NCBI GenBank assembly: GCA_023014485.1
Contig: JAJOZX010001859.1
Location: 740,782-804,781 of the forward strand
Length of the DNA: 64,000 bases
Source: Bathynomus jamesi
Lineage: Eukaryota; Arthropoda; Malacostraca; Isopoda; Cirolanidae
Direction: 5' to 3'
Positions 44,525 through 56,237 of this stretch are shown here, in pieces (positions within the stretch are counted from its first letter, which is position 1; each line of letters begins with the position of its first letter). Below the pieces are notes generated by a model that worked only from the letters and a program-made list of their open reading frames with translations, had not been told where the DNA came from and did not search any database. The position numbers and the translations under genes were made by a program.

Positions 44525-46820
44525 ACACACCTGCCTAGATCTGGTATTCACGAATATCATGAACTTGATTGCTGATATAAAAATAACTCCAATCATTATC
44601 TCAGACCACAACTTAATCGAGATATCAACAAATATGACGACATTAAAAGACAATACACATATTGAGGAAAGAAGCAAATTTGGGCCTTTAACTTAAACTC
44701 CAAGATTATAAATTGGGAAGCAATCAGATCGCACATGGCCCAAATAGAGTGGGGAACAGCTTTAGAGAATAAAACAACTGAAGAAATGCTAACAACCTTG
44801 GAAGAAAAAATGATGAGAATTTTAGAAAATATGCTCCGAAATCACAGCCAAAAGGAAAGAGGAGCTGGCTAGAGAGACAAAAGAGAAGAATATTCCGCAA
44901 AAGAAAGAGCGTGGAGGCGAAGTTAGCCAACTGCGGAGATAATGCCAGGAAAGTAATACAAGAAAAACTGGAGGGTATCGATAGGGAAATACAAGCCCTG
45001 ATTAAGGACCATACAGAGAAGGAAGAGGAAAAGGGGATAGAAGCAATAAAGGAAAATCCAAAATACTTCTATAGCTATGCGAAAAGGAAAACAAAAACGC
45101 GCGCCGCTATTGGGCCCTTAAGGAAGAGAAGTAATAAACTAATCGACGATCCAAAAGAAATATCTGAAACATTGAGAACCCAGTATGAATTAGTTTTCAG
45201 TACTCCAAAAGTGACAAAGCGATACCTGACATAGATGCATTCTTTGAAGAAAAATTGCAAGGAGAATGAAAACAGACTTTGATTTTACCCCAGAGGATGT
45301 AGCGAGAGCTATAGGACAAATGAAACCACATTCAGCTGCAGGTCCGGACAATTGGAACGCATTATTTATTAAAAACTGTAAAAATGAAATAGCTACACCT
45401 TTATACTGGATATGGAGAAGATCCCTAGGCACTGGGGAAATATCGAGCATCTTGAAAAGAGCAAACATTGTCCCTATATATAAAGGAAGGGACAGATCTC
45501 AAGCAAAGAACTATAGACCAGTGTCATTGACGTCCCACCTCACCAAAGTATTTGAAAGAATAGTTAGAGAGAAAATTTATGATTTCTGGGAGACAATGGA
45601 AAGATTCATCGAAAATCAGCACGGATTCCGATCAGATAGATCATGCCTATCACAACTAATAGAACACTACAACAATATCCTAGATGCACTGGAAGGCCAT
45701 GACAACTACAATGTCATATACACAGATATGGATCTACAACTTCCTCAGAGAACGTTTACAGGTCGTCAAAATTCAAGGTATATCATCATCAGAATCAGAA
45801 GTACGCAGCTCAGTACCACAAGGGACAGTACTGGCACCACCCCTGTTCATTATCATGCTAACAGACATAGACAGCGGAGTAAACAGCAACAGTATAGTAA
45901 CATCATTTGCAGATGATACAAAGATCAGCAGAAAAATCAGCGATGTAAATGAAGTGGAGGCCTCATCGAGGGACATGAACAAAATATACAAATGGTCAGA
46001 AGACATTTAACACCGAGAAATTTCAGCTCTTGAAATATGGAAGAAAAGAGGAACTTAAACAGACTGCATATTATGCTCCAGATAGACAGGAAATTCAGAG
46101 AAGCACGAAAGCGATCGATCTGGGGTTAATAATGACCGATGATGCGAAATTCGAGACAAAATCAGATGGCGATAAATAAAGGAAAAAAGAGTCGCGGGAC
46201 AGGTACTAAGAACGTTCGAAAGAAGGGACAGGACAGTAATGATTCCCTTGCTAAAAACACTGACTATACCAAAACTTGAATACTGCTCAGTTTTGACGTC
46301 CCTATATAAAAAGGAAGGAACTAATAAACTAGAAGAAACGCAGAGACATTTCACAGCCATGATGGATGGCTGCAAAGAACTCAACTACTGGGAAAGACTA
46401 CGTAAACTAAATCTATACTCCTGGAAAGAAGAAGAGAGAGGTACACCATAATCTATGATACATATAGAAAATGATCGAAAAATTGGTACCAAACCTAAAA
46501 CTAAACCCAATTATCATTCAAATAACACTGGAAATAGGAAAGGCAGAATGTGTAGTGTTCCCAAATTAAAGGTCCGACAAGGGACCTCCTCAACACTGAA
46601 GGAAAATAGCTTGGTTGTCAGGGGATCAGCTTCCAAAGGACCTCAGAAACGTTACAGGGTCAAAGTTGAAATCTTCAAGAGAAGACTAGATGCCTGGCAC
46701 AGGACGGTACCAGATGAACCGGGTGTACGTGGCTATGTACGGTGGAGAGCGCAAGAAAGCAACTCGCTCCTCCACCAAGCCAGACCTAGAGCCGGGGCCA
46801 CCAGCTTGACCTTCGTGTGA
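44525..46820 (+). mobile_element. LINE-2 (CR1/jockey-type), 5' truncated
   Basis: Begins within the endonuclease, runs through RT and ends at a stop near 46818 just before a TA tract. Related fragments lie at 40187-40735 and 57425-58335. Confidence 0.82.
44525..46820 (+). pseudogene. LINE-2 ORF2
   Basis: Endonuclease end CLDLVFTNIM and PIISDHNLIEIS (catalytic SDH) at about 44530-44620. Linker 44911-45234. RT: AIGQMKPHSAAGPDNWNALF, VPIYKGRDRSQAKNYRPVSL, QHGFRSDRSCLSQL in 45266-45740; SSVPQGTVLAPPLF and FADDTK (active site, about 45908) in 45684-46010; then LGLIMTDDAKFE, KLEYCSVLTSLYK, and the C-terminus RRLDAWHRTVPDEPGV. Part of the palm before SSVPQG is deleted, and several frame breaks occur. 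Confidence 0.82.
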
Positions 46821-46859
46821 AGAGAGACCAACTCACGGAACAGCAACAAGGTTAACAAG

Positions 46860-46860
<1 letters not shown>

Positions 46861-46920
<60 letters not shown>

Positions 46921-46982
46921 ATGAATTTCACAATTAAACACGTGAAATGAATGAATGCTGCAAATCCTTGTGGGTTTGCAGC

Positions 46983-47029
<47 letters not shown>

Positions 47030-47034
47030 TATAT
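46861..47034. repeat. Two TA tracts flanking a dispersed repeat
   Basis: (TA)n at 46861-46916 and 46987-47034. Between them GATGAATTTCACAATTAAAC..GTGAAATGAATGAATG and a small hairpin (GCTGCAAATCC / GGGTTTGCAGC) match repeats at 12066 and 53562. Confidence 0.8.
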
Positions 47035-47232
47035 AAACAGTATACATATTAAAATGTACATACTGAAACCAGTACGAAAGAGTATATACACACTAAACTC
47101 TATTTTAATGTTTCATGGCCTAGTGGGTAACGTGGCAGTTCGCAAAATTCGAATCTTCAATGGCATTGGTTCAACTCTCACCGAGGTAATGTTAATTTAT
47201 TTCTAGTGTATTTAATCTTAAAATTTAAGTTA
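47035..47232 (+). repeat. Dispersed tRNA-like repeat (SINE type 2), copy 2
   Basis: CCTAGTGGGTAACGTGGC..GGTTCAACTCTCACCGAGGTAA, related to 6767-6990. Confidence 0.5.
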
Positions 47233-47334
47233 CAGGAAGGAGGGGGCCAAGGGCAAATGCCCGCAAAAGCGCCCCTCCCATAGAAGAAGAAGAGAGCCAA
47301 ATCAAGGTCCGGGGTTTTCGAGATACCTAGACAC
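47232..47334 (-). mobile_element. LINE family X, 3' end, copy 3 (first part)
   Basis: GGCCAAGGGCAAATGCCCGC to GAGATACCTAGACAC. The copy resumes at 52495 (TCTGCGTTTGAAAGATGGGA, to about 52610), so the element between is an insertion. Confidence 0.8.
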
Positions 47335-47688
47335 TAGGGTGTGTCAATTTTAGTAAAGTCAACAATTCAAAAACTACTAATGCTCAAATGATGTCATATT
47401 ATCTAGCAAACTTAGAAATATATTTAGTGTTGTTTAAAACTCAATTTACCTACTTATATTTGACCATAAAGGTTTGAAATATAACCTAAATATGACTGTA
47501 GCATCGTATATCAATGTGCCATTGATATGTGTGGTCAACTTTGGTTATTTTTGGTGTGCAGTATGGTTTCTAAGTTTCACATAGTCACAAATGCTGGAGT
47601 TTTGATTGTGAATGCACGTGTTTTCTCTCCTTTTTGACAATTTTGATTACTTTGCAATGTAAATATTGTGTAATTCAAATTATTCGAA

Positions 47689-49680
47689 ATGTTATGTGTG
47701 ATCAGGAGCTGCAGTGAGCTTGGGTGCAACCCTGTCTGCAACAGTGAGGTTCACATTGACTGCAGCTGCAGGAGCGAGCAGAAGATACCAGTGCAGGAGC
47801 TTGCCTTCATTAAAGGTCAGAGAGAAAAGGTGGGAAGTGTGGGGGCACACCAGATGGGTCTAGCTGATCATCCTAAGACCAGGAGACAGGAAGCAGTGCT
47901 GCAGAGACAGGAGCAGAGAAGGAAGGCCGAGGAGAAGAGGAGGAAGGCAGAGGAGTCAGCCAAGAAAGAAGAGGAGTTGAGGGAGGAGTCACTGCTGGAG
48001 ATGGAGTTGGAGGAGACTGGTGATATACTGGAGGAGGCAAGGAGGAAAGAGGAGGACGAAGACTTCATACCAGAGGCTGCGACAACTTCTTCCTTGCCTG
48101 TGGCTAAGAAGAAGAAATACAACACTGAAGATATCACCAACATAGCTCTGGCTAGCTTGAGACATCACACTGGGCTGAGAGAGACTGCAGAGATTGCCAC
48201 TGCTGACTGGATTGATGTTGGTCTTATCACAGAGCTTGACACAGCACTGGTGATTGACCACAACAAGGTGAGGAGTGCTCAGGAGAGACTGACTAAGGAG
48301 CTGGTCAAGAAGTTTGATGAAGAGATTTGGGAAAATGGCATCACCTGTATCTAGTTTGATGGGAAAAGAGATGACACCAAAGTGATGATGGAAGCTGAGG
48401 GCTGTGACAGGCAGTTTCCTGGCCTCATTAAGGAAGAACACTACACAGTGTGCAATGAACCAGGTGGGAAATATTTGTGGCATTTTGTACCAGAGGAAGC
48501 TGCAGAGGAGAGAAGTCATGCTGAGGTCATTGCTGATCATCTGGTGAACTGGCTAAGAGAGAGAGGAGCAGACCAGGCCATAGGAGGTGACAGTACTAAT
48601 GTGAATACTGGCTTGGAGGGAGGAGTAATGCATTATGTGGAAGCCAAGCTTAGCAGAAAATGGTGTGGATTGTCTGTGACTTGCACACTGGGGAGCTGAG
48701 TCTCAGACACCTGGTGACTGCACTGGATGGCAAGACATTGAGCAACAACAAGTGGTCTAGGCCCCTAGGGAAGCTGTTAGACACTGCCACTGAGCTGGAG
48801 ATCAACCCAAACTTCACGAGGATCACTGTTGGTCCTCCTCTACCCCATCTCAGTCAGGAGGTAATCAAGGACCTCAGCACAGACTAATCATATGGCTACA
48901 GAATCATCACTGCCATCAGATCGGGAGAGTCTAGCTCTCCTGGAGATTGGGCCAGTCTGTCACAGTAGGTGGGTCACCACGGCTCTAAGGGTCTGCAGAT
49001 TGTGGATTTCCAAACATGGGCTGAAGGGTAGGAACCTGAAGAATCTGAGGATAATTGTGGAATTCATCGTGGAAGTCTACATGCCAAACTGGTTCAACAT
49101 CAAGTTAAATCACAGCTGGATGGAGGGTCCCAGACATGTACTGTACCAGCTGGAGCTGCTCAGAAGTCAGAAGAAGGAGGTGATAGGAATAGTGATGCCT
49201 ACAGTAAAGAGATCAGCCTGGTATGCACACTCTGAGGCTGTGCTCCAGGCCATGCTGTGCAGTGAGGTGGAGGAGGAGAGGAGGGAGGCAGTGAAGAGGA
49301 TACTGGAAATCAGAGGTGAAGGAGATGAGGACACACAGGTAGGAGACTGCAGTGTCAGACCCAGGAAGACTCCTGACATCAACCCAGATGCCACCAAACT
49401 CTCGGAGCTTATTGACTGGAACTCTGGCGTGACTGAGCCTCCTCTGACCTGCTCCCTCACAACTGCCGCAATCAAGGAGTTTCTGGATAGACCAGTGGAA
49501 GGTCCTGCATGGCCCTCACACACACAGTCAGTAGAGAGGTGTGTAAGGATGACAACTGAAGCAGCACAACATGTTTACTCACAAGAAAGGAGGGAGGCTT
49601 ACATCAGTGGCCAGGTGGCCAGTAGGGAGCTCATGTCCAGGAACAAGAGCAAGGCAGACATGGCATCCTTGGCAAAATTC
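47689..49680 (+). pseudogene. Uncharacterised transposase-like protein
   Basis: I do not recognise a named family. N-terminus: a Cys-rich CSELGCNPVCN..DCSC segment, then a long Lys/Glu coiled coil (about codons 65-130) with KKKK. Middle: GITCI, a stop at 48352, FDGKRDDTK, EEHYTVCNEPGGKYL, then GGDSTNVNTGLEGGV (likely first catalytic Asp) and, in another frame, WIVCDLHTGELSLRHL. C-terminus (48892-49680): VCHSRWVTTALRVCRLW, LIDWNSGVTEPPL and HTQSVERCVRMTTEA, where Glu may be catalytic. This order recurs in 'hypothetical proteins' of arthropods and cnidarians (from memory). An RNase H-fold transposase is inferred. One stop and about three frameshifts. Confidence 0.65.
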
Positions 49681-49797
49681 AAGAAATCTATATTATTTCT
49701 AAGTTTTAATATCGAAATACAATCAAAATGTCTTTAATTGTATGTATGTAAAATGTAGTTATATATGGCATCCTTGGCAAAGTTCAAGAAACCTATC
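49660..49797 (+). repeat. ~105-bp tandem duplication at the transposase 3' end
   Basis: ATGGCATCCTTGGCAAA at 49660 recurs at 49766. The following AT-rich part (49688-49766) recurs at 52208-52285, after the LINE. So the LINE inserted in the second copy of a tandem duplication. Confidence 0.75.
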
Positions 49798-51423
49798 TAT
49801 ATTTTTTATGAATTTTTTACGTCAGTTTTTACTATAGAAGATGTAATGAATATCCCAACGGTCATAGACATAATACCTTTTGATAATGGTAATATTTTGG
49901 ATAATATAGTGGTTAGTGAAGGGGAGGTAATGCGCTATATTGATAAAATGAAAACGCGTAAATCACCGGGGCCGGATTCCATATACCCCATACAACTAAA
50001 AGAATTAAAAGATAGTATTGTTGTGCCGCTAACAAAGATTTTTAATGCGTCTATTTCTGAGGGGTTCGTACCAGATAATTTCAAGTTAGCAAACGTAACA
50101 CCTATCTTTAAGAAAGGCGATAAAGGTGCGGCGGGAAATTATAGGCCAATCAGTTTAACGTCTGTTATAGGTAAGCTACTGGAATCAATAATTAGGGATC
50201 GTATAGACGAACACTTAGAATTGCATAAACTAGTTAGAAATACGCAGCACGGTTTTAGGCGAAACAAATCTTGCTTAACTAATCTTTTAGAATTTTTCCA
50301 AAGCGTGGTTGACGTTTACGATAGACATCGGGCGATTGATGTAGTGTATTTAGATTTTCAAAAAGCGTTTGACACCGTGCCGCACAAAAGACTCATTGAA
50401 AAAACTAAGGCTCATGGAATCAGGGTGTAGTAATAAATTGGCTAGAAGAGTGGTTGCGAGGTAGGAAACAGAGGGTGGTCGTTGATGGAGCGGAGTCGTG
50501 TTGGGCTAATGTAACGAGTGGCGTTCCTCAGGGTTCTGTATTGGGCCCCTTGCTTTTTCTTATATATATTAACGATTTAGATGTCGGCCTAGTCAGTACA
50601 GTTTCAAAGTTTGCGGATGACACGAAGCTGGGTGGTAAGGCGATTAATGATGAAGATAGAGGTAAAATCCAGGAAGATCTGAATAAAATCGTTGATTGGT
50701 CATTCACATGGCAAATGAGATTTAACCTTGATAAGTGCAAAATTTTGCATATACAGTAGGTTCGCGTAACGGTAATTTTGCGTATAGTATGTCAGGGAAA
50801 GATTTAACAAGCGTAGAGCAGGAAAAGGATTTAGGAGTTATAGTCACTGGTGATTTAAAAGTAGCGAAACAAAGTACAGCAGCGGTCAATAAGGCGAACA
50901 AAGTGTTAGGTTTTATAGCTCGAAATTTTGAGTACAAATCGCGCGATATTATAGTTCCTCTTTATAAATCATTAGTTAGACCCCATTTGGAGTACGCGGT
51001 CCAATTTTGGAATCCACATATGCGCAAAGATGTAGACAAAATCGAAAGAGTTCAAAGACGAGCAACTAAGATGATTCCGTCGCTTAGGTCAAAGTCGTAC
51101 GAGGATAGGCTTAAGGAGTTAAAATTGACAACACTCGAGACTAGGAGGCTAAGGGGTGATCTAATCCAGGTTTTCAAAATTATGAATGGGTTCGATAACG
51201 TATATAGAGATAGCTTTTTCGAATATCTCAATATAATAGGACTAGAAATAACGGGTGTAAGTTGACAAGTAGAAGGTTCGAGACAGCAGTTGCCAAAAAC
51301 TTTTTTACGCATAGAATAGTAAATAGCTGGAATAGTTTGCCGGTAGAAGTAATTAGTAGCACGTCTATAAACATGTTTAAAAATCGATTAAACGCATATG
51401 TTGATAGATTGGGTATAGTTTAA
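49789..51423 (+). pseudogene. LINE-3 reverse transcriptase
   Basis: KMKTRKSPGPDSIYPIQLKE, ANVTPIFKKGDKGAAGNYRP, QHGFRRNKSCLTNLLEF and YLDFQKAFDTVPHKRL in the frame to 50430; TSGVPQGSVLGPLLFLIYIN and FADDTKLGG (active site, about 50612) in 50454-50759; thumb SVEQEKDLGVIV and LEYAVQFWNPH in 50735-51265; C-terminus RFETAVAKNFF..WNSLPVEVI to 51423. Only three frame breaks, so quite young. It copies the element RNA at the nicked target. Confidence 0.88.
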
Positions 51424-52203
51424 GGTAGTAAAATTAAGGCTTTGTGGTGATAGATCCCACAGCTCAACACAAGTGTTGTGGGATATAGGGAGGCAGCATC
51501 TTGGGTTAGGGGATACTCTCTGTCCTTACACACCCCATTTAAAGAGATTCCTCTGCCTAGCGGTGCTCCCTCATAGCACTGTGAGGTATTGAAAAACTCA
51601 TGATCTTCACTTGCCCCACAAACACCTTGAAATGGGTGCACACACATTTCTACATTACTGTACAGTCTTTACAGCCACACCTACACTTTTCCTCCTAAGT
51701 ATATATTGTAATGTATATGGTGGTAAATTTTGACTTGGTCCGCAATCGATATGGACCGTGACTTATTTTTGGTTGGCAACGTACTAGTATTGATGGATAC
51801 CGTAATGAAATTGACTGGATTCTTTGGATCTGATATATTTGCATGTCGGTTATAAATAGATATAGAGTGTAACATATTTGTGGATAGTAGTCTATTATGA
51901 CTTGATCCTCTGGATCCAGAGATTCTATCTTTAGTTTTAAATCGATAATTAATTAGTTTTAAATCGATAATTAATTAGTTTTAAATTGATAATTATTTAG
52001 TTTTGTAAAAATTGGTCGTTGCCAATGTACAGGCAGTTGTTACATAAATTTCTTATGTTCTTGTGGTTCGGAACCCACGTAAAATTGTAGGTCCCCTCCG
52101 CCACCACGGAGGACATACACAATACACAATTACGAACACAGTTAGGTAGACCAGCCATGAGTGGATCCTAGGGTCTTTGTTGGTCTGAAACATTATAACA
52201 TTA
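49798..52203 (+). mobile_element. CR1-type LINE-3
   Basis: Inserted in the hAT-like transposon. Partial ORF2, a ~780-bp 3' UTR containing three TTTTAAATYGATAATTA units (51930-52000), and a tail of about three CATTATAA octamers at 52188-52210, as CR1 elements end in short octamer repeats. 5' truncated within the RT N-terminal region. Confidence 0.85.
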
Positions 52204-52285
52204 TAACATTATATTTCTAAGTTTTAATATTGAAATACAATCAGAATGTCTTTAATTGTATGTAATGTATGTAAAATGTAGTTAT

Positions 52286-52486
52286 ATACAATAAAAAAAA
52301 ATACTTGCAAAAATTGCTGGTTTTTCGTAAACTTCAACTTCAAATATAAGTACTGTAGCTAAGAGTGATCAAATCTAGATTTTAAAGCCATATTTCGATT
52401 TAGCACATAAAAATGCATCATTTGGTCACTAGTAGTCTTTGAAAATCCAAATATTTCACTTATCTCCCTAAAATTGACACACCCTA
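52286..52486. other. 3' non-coding end of the hAT-like transposon
   Basis: AT-rich sequence ending in the 19-bp TIR. Confidence 0.7.
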
Positions 52487-52610
52487 CTAGACACTCTGCG
52501 TTTGAAAGATGGGAGGTTATAGACAGGAGGAAAGATGGATTGAGGAAGATTGTTCCAGAGTTGACTGGTTGAGTAGATGAAAGACTGAAAATACACTTGG
52601 TTAATGAAAA

Positions 52611-53283
52611 TAAACTGAAATAGCATTTAACTGACATTTCTTCCCATTAATGGCGCCACCCACTTCGATTAAATTATTTTCAATGAAAAAGCTCCCCGAA
52701 AAATATTTCATCAAGCATCGAAGTTTGATGAAAAAATTTTCAAGTAAGGGCACTTGTTCGATGAAAGAATTTCCCACATTCTTGTCTCAGTGTACGTGTT
52801 AAAAGCTGCCGCTAAATTTCCTTTTTTAACTTCACATTTTTAACGTCAAATGTTTTTTGTTATTTTTGTAGTTATTTTCAAGGTTTATTATTATGCACAC
52901 AAAAAAGATTTGCCTTTTTGGAGGAGCACTTTTCAGTCTTCATGTGTGTGTGTGTGTGTGTGTGTGTGTATAGGTGATGATGATGATAACCTCTGTTCAT
53001 TTATTAACGCCTAAACGGCTAGGGTAAAAATGCACCAAATTTAGTACGGTATACAAATGAAAGGAGAAACAGGGAAGGTTTCGGTAACACCCCTCCCCCG
53101 CCTTCCATCCCACCCTGAGGGGGTGGACTGCGAGGGGGCGCCCTTAAACGGCTAGAGTACGCCAAAACGGCTTGGGTAATTTGCACCGAATTTAGTATTC
53201 ACATTAAAGGAGACCCAGCGAATGTTTCAGTAACACACTCGCCCCTCCCAGTTTTTCCCTAAGTTGTGTTTTGGGCATTCTAG

Positions 53284-53355
<72 letters not shown>

Positions 53356-53561
53356 GATTGAACTCAGAATGGTCCCCTTGAGTTTTTTCATGATACACAC
53401 AGACCGTACATGGAACAAGGAACTCTTCTGGGAAAATTAAATCCACTATAGTCCGAATAAGTAATGGTAAATGACAAATACTGTAGTTTTTCTTTTTCAT
53501 GATGTTAGTCCGACGTGTTTGTCATTCCTTGCTCCATGCACGGTCTGTGTGTATTATATAT
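52611..53561. other. Non-coding stretch with short repeats
   Basis: GT tract (52943-52970); a motif CGGCTAGGGTAAAAATGCAC..TTTAGTA at 53013-53050 recurs degenerately at 53142-53200; CA then TA tracts (53287-53354). No gene. Confidence 0.5.
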
Positions 53562-53690
53562 ATATGGGATGAATTTCACAATTAAACACGTGAAATGAAT
53601 GAATGATGCAAACCCAGAGGGAAAAAGAAAAATGATTCCAAGGCCTTTCGTGTATTAAGCAGTACACCTCGTCATTCCCTGAATAACACT
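53562..53690 (-). repeat. Dispersed repeat next to TA tract (PLE-terminus-like)
   Basis: GGGATGAATTTCACAATTAA, then CACGTGAAATGAATGAATGA and GATGCAAACC, then TTTCGTGTATTAAGCAGTAC and ACCTCGTCA. Matches 12066-12241 and 46917-46986. The minus strand has a TGACGA..CGAAAG stem. Confidence 0.6.
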
Positions 53691-54258
53691 CAATAGCTAA
53701 TATGGAAGTGAGTTACACTCCTGAGGAAAAGGCGGAGTTATGGGATACCTTATACAATTACCAATCAAAATAAAAAAATTCACCCCAACACCCTTTGGAG
53801 GGATCGGGACCCGACATCCGCTACGACCCCATCTAATAAAACTGTAATAAAATTCTAAGAAAGATTAAAGGATAAAATTTATTACAGTACTTTCAGCCCC
53901 CAACTCCCCTTTGGGACCTTATGGGCTCGTACACGTTAATAAGGTAAAATAATGAAAAATTCAGCTCCGAGCTTCCTTTGTGGAACTCTCCGGTACTACG
54001 TCACCCACGTGATAAGAATGTCATTGGAGAATTTTCACGTAAGAAAAGTGGAAAAAAAAATCACCCCTTTAGACGGACATGAGGGTTCGGTCTTGGAGGT
54101 TGTGCAGTCATATAAGAAGACCTTTTCCTGCATTTTCTCTTCTTTCCCAAAATTTTACTTAAAATAAAATTTTCCTTAAAATAATTTCGATTTTACTTCT
54201 GCTTATTTTTGTTTTATTTTTTATATATTTTTTTAGAATCTATAATATTCTATAATAT

Positions 54259-54317
<59 letters not shown>

Positions 54318-54531
54318 TTTCTTTCCTACTTCTTAAGGTTTGTTTTGGAGGAACTCTTAAATTTTTTAAAGGAGTTAAATTATTCACAAATGTGTCTTTG
54401 GATTCGCAGTTGTAAATTTGACGTTTTCATACTTTTCACAAATTCACTGAATAACAAGACCAAAATACGTTTTAGCCATATATATTTATATGTATATATA
54501 TATTAATATATATATATATATATATACACGA
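53691..54531. other. Non-coding stretch
   Basis: No gene recognised; contains a CT tract (54259-54313) and a TA tract (54479-54526). Confidence 0.5.
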
Positions 54532-54631
54532 GGGTAATTCAATAAGTGTCCGCACTTTTTATTTTTACAATTTTATCTTCACATCTGATAGATTATAAAC
54601 ACATCACTTCTCAACATAGTCTCCCTGTTTC

Positions 54632-55786
54632 TCAATACATCCTAATGCCATCACAAAAGAATGTTTTTGGTTGTGTGCGTAGCCAGTCATGCACCGCCTC
54701 CTTCAGGTCATCATCGCCTTGGAATCGCTGACCTCTCAAAGCGTCTTTTAGTGGTCCAGACAGGTAAAAATCCGAAGGTGCCAGGTCTGGACTGTAGGCT
54801 GGATGGTAGAGAACTTCAAATTTAAGTTCTTGAAGGCATTTTCTAGTCTGTGCAGCGGTATGAGGGCGCGCATTGTCGTGTAACAGAATAACACCTTCCG
54901 ACAATCTCCCTCTCCGTTTTGTGCGAATTGCTTGCTTTAACTCATTCCGAAGCATGTTAGAATACGATGCACTTGATACTGTAGTTCCACGCTCTAGATA
55001 ATGTTCAAGGGTAGGCAGTGGTGTAGTGCTAAATAAAGAAGTGAGGGAACGCATTTTGAAAGTGTTACTCAGATGCGGGGGGGGACAATGGCGAGCGCGG
55101 CGAGCCCATACAGCTGGGGGTCCGGGGGCACTGTAAGCCCCCCGGAAATCTTTTGAAATCTGACCAATTTCAGGGATATTTTGAGGTCATATGCACTGGA
55201 TATTAGGATATATTCCAAGGTTGAAGATGCAGTATTTCCAGTGTCATTAGATATACGACATCCAGTACGATCAATAAAAATAGCTAACAACTGGAATGAT
55301 TAACTAAAAAAAAGTTAACAACTGCTACGCCGTGGTGACTGTTTCACCATATCTTTATAGGCTAGCATTGCCTCAGTCGAAGCTAAAAGAAATGAAGCAG
55401 TTAATGATTCTTTATCATATTTCTTCTAGGGGTGGGAATTAAAATTTCATGACGTTAGAGATTTGTAAGTTCGGATTTATTTGAAATAGTGAGGGAACGC
55501 CGTTCCGTCTACCAAAAAAAGTAAGGGAACGCCGTTCCCACGCGTTCCCACAGCACTACACCACTGACTGGATAGGGCCTCGTGTATCCCAAAACAGTGT
55601 TAGCATAACTTTACCTGCTGACGGCTGCGCTTCGAACTTCCTTGCAACGGGAGATGTTGGATGCTTCCTTTGCATGCTCTGTCGTTTGCTTTCTGGTTCA
55701 TAGTGATGGATGCAGGTTTCATCTCCATTGATAATGCGCTCCAAAAAGTTTTCACCTTCATTATGATACCGCGCCAAAAGACGCCT
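54632..55786 (-). pseudogene. DD34D mariner transposase
   Basis: Minus strand: RLLARYHNEGENFLERIING and GDETCIHHYEPESKRQSMQ (Asp 1) in 55556-55786, GKVMLTLFWDTRGPI, then after the insertion LEHYLERGTTVSS, LLHDNARPHTA (Asp 2), and HPAYSPDLAPSDFYLSG (Asp 3). 34 residues separate Asp 2 and Asp 3. The frame after the insertion (54632-55015) is open. The N-terminal DNA-binding domain is lost at the PLE junction. Confidence 0.85.
55016..55566. mobile_element. Insertion with 15-bp perfect inverted ends
   Basis: CAGTGGTGTAGTGCT (55016-55030) and its exact inverse (55552-55566). Inside, GAGGGAACGCCGTTCC-type motifs. It splits the mariner gene precisely between GPI and LEHYL. hAT-like start (CAGTG), but the flanking duplication is not clean. 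Confidence 0.7.
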
Positions 55787-55789
55787 ATT

Positions 55790-56215
55790 TTCTTAAGTCC
55801 TTTCAAGTTTTTGTTATAGGGGAGGACAATGCTTTTCTTGTAATCCTTGTTTACAGTTGACCTGCCAGGATAAAAGGTTTTTCTGGCTGCCAAATGAGCG
55901 TTAAAAATGAATCATTTGAGATAATACAGATTTTTAAATATATTGTTGATTTTTTGTATCTCCTCCTCAATATAAGAAGGGTGACAGATTCTATATGCTC
56001 TTAGGAACATTGAAGATACAACTGATTTTTTTTTACTTGGTCATCATGAAATGAAAAATAGTTAATGTAAGAGTTTGAATTAGTCTCCTTCCTGTACACA
56101 GACAATTTTATGCTGTCATTTTCAAAAGTTATTTTTCTATCTCTTTCCCATTCACATTTTGAACTTAATTGAGTGATGAAGGTTACTGAGTTTGGAAAAG
56201 AAGTAATCAAAATTC
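55790..56215 (-). pseudogene. PLE 3 RT C-terminal part (inverted)
   Basis: Minus strand: KLSVYRKETNSNSYINYFSF and HDDQVKKN (RT thumb), then YIEEEIQ-like linker remnants, AARKTFYPGRSTVNKDYKKS and VLPYNKNLKGLKK. This is the segment that should precede the GIY-YIG domain encoded on the plus strand. Confidence 0.75.
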
Positions 56216-56237
56216 TTATTAGCTGGCCTCTTATACT

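Larger units (their letters stand above)
47335..52486 (+). mobile_element. hAT-like DNA transposon with uncharacterised transposase family
   Basis: Termini TAGGGTGTGTCAATTTTAG and its exact inverse (47335-47353, 52468-52486), flanked by the perfect 8-bp duplication CTAGACAC (47327-47334, 52487-52494). The empty site is visible in LINE X copy 2 (about 36826). Without the LINE inserted at about 49798-52203, the transposon is roughly 2.75 kb and carries one gene. TIR start TAGGG and 8-bp duplications fit hAT-like elements. Confidence 0.88.
54532..55786 (-). mobile_element. DD34D mariner (5' part missing, interrupted)
   Basis: The right terminus in its own orientation is at 54532 (CGAGGGTAATTCAATAAGT). 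The gene is interrupted by a 551-bp insertion (55016-55566) and cut at 55786 by a PLE. Confidence 0.8.

Noticed and set aside
47868..48540. Minus-strand Ser/Leu-rich ORFs
   Set aside because: They mirror the Lys/Glu coiled coil of the plus-strand transposase gene.
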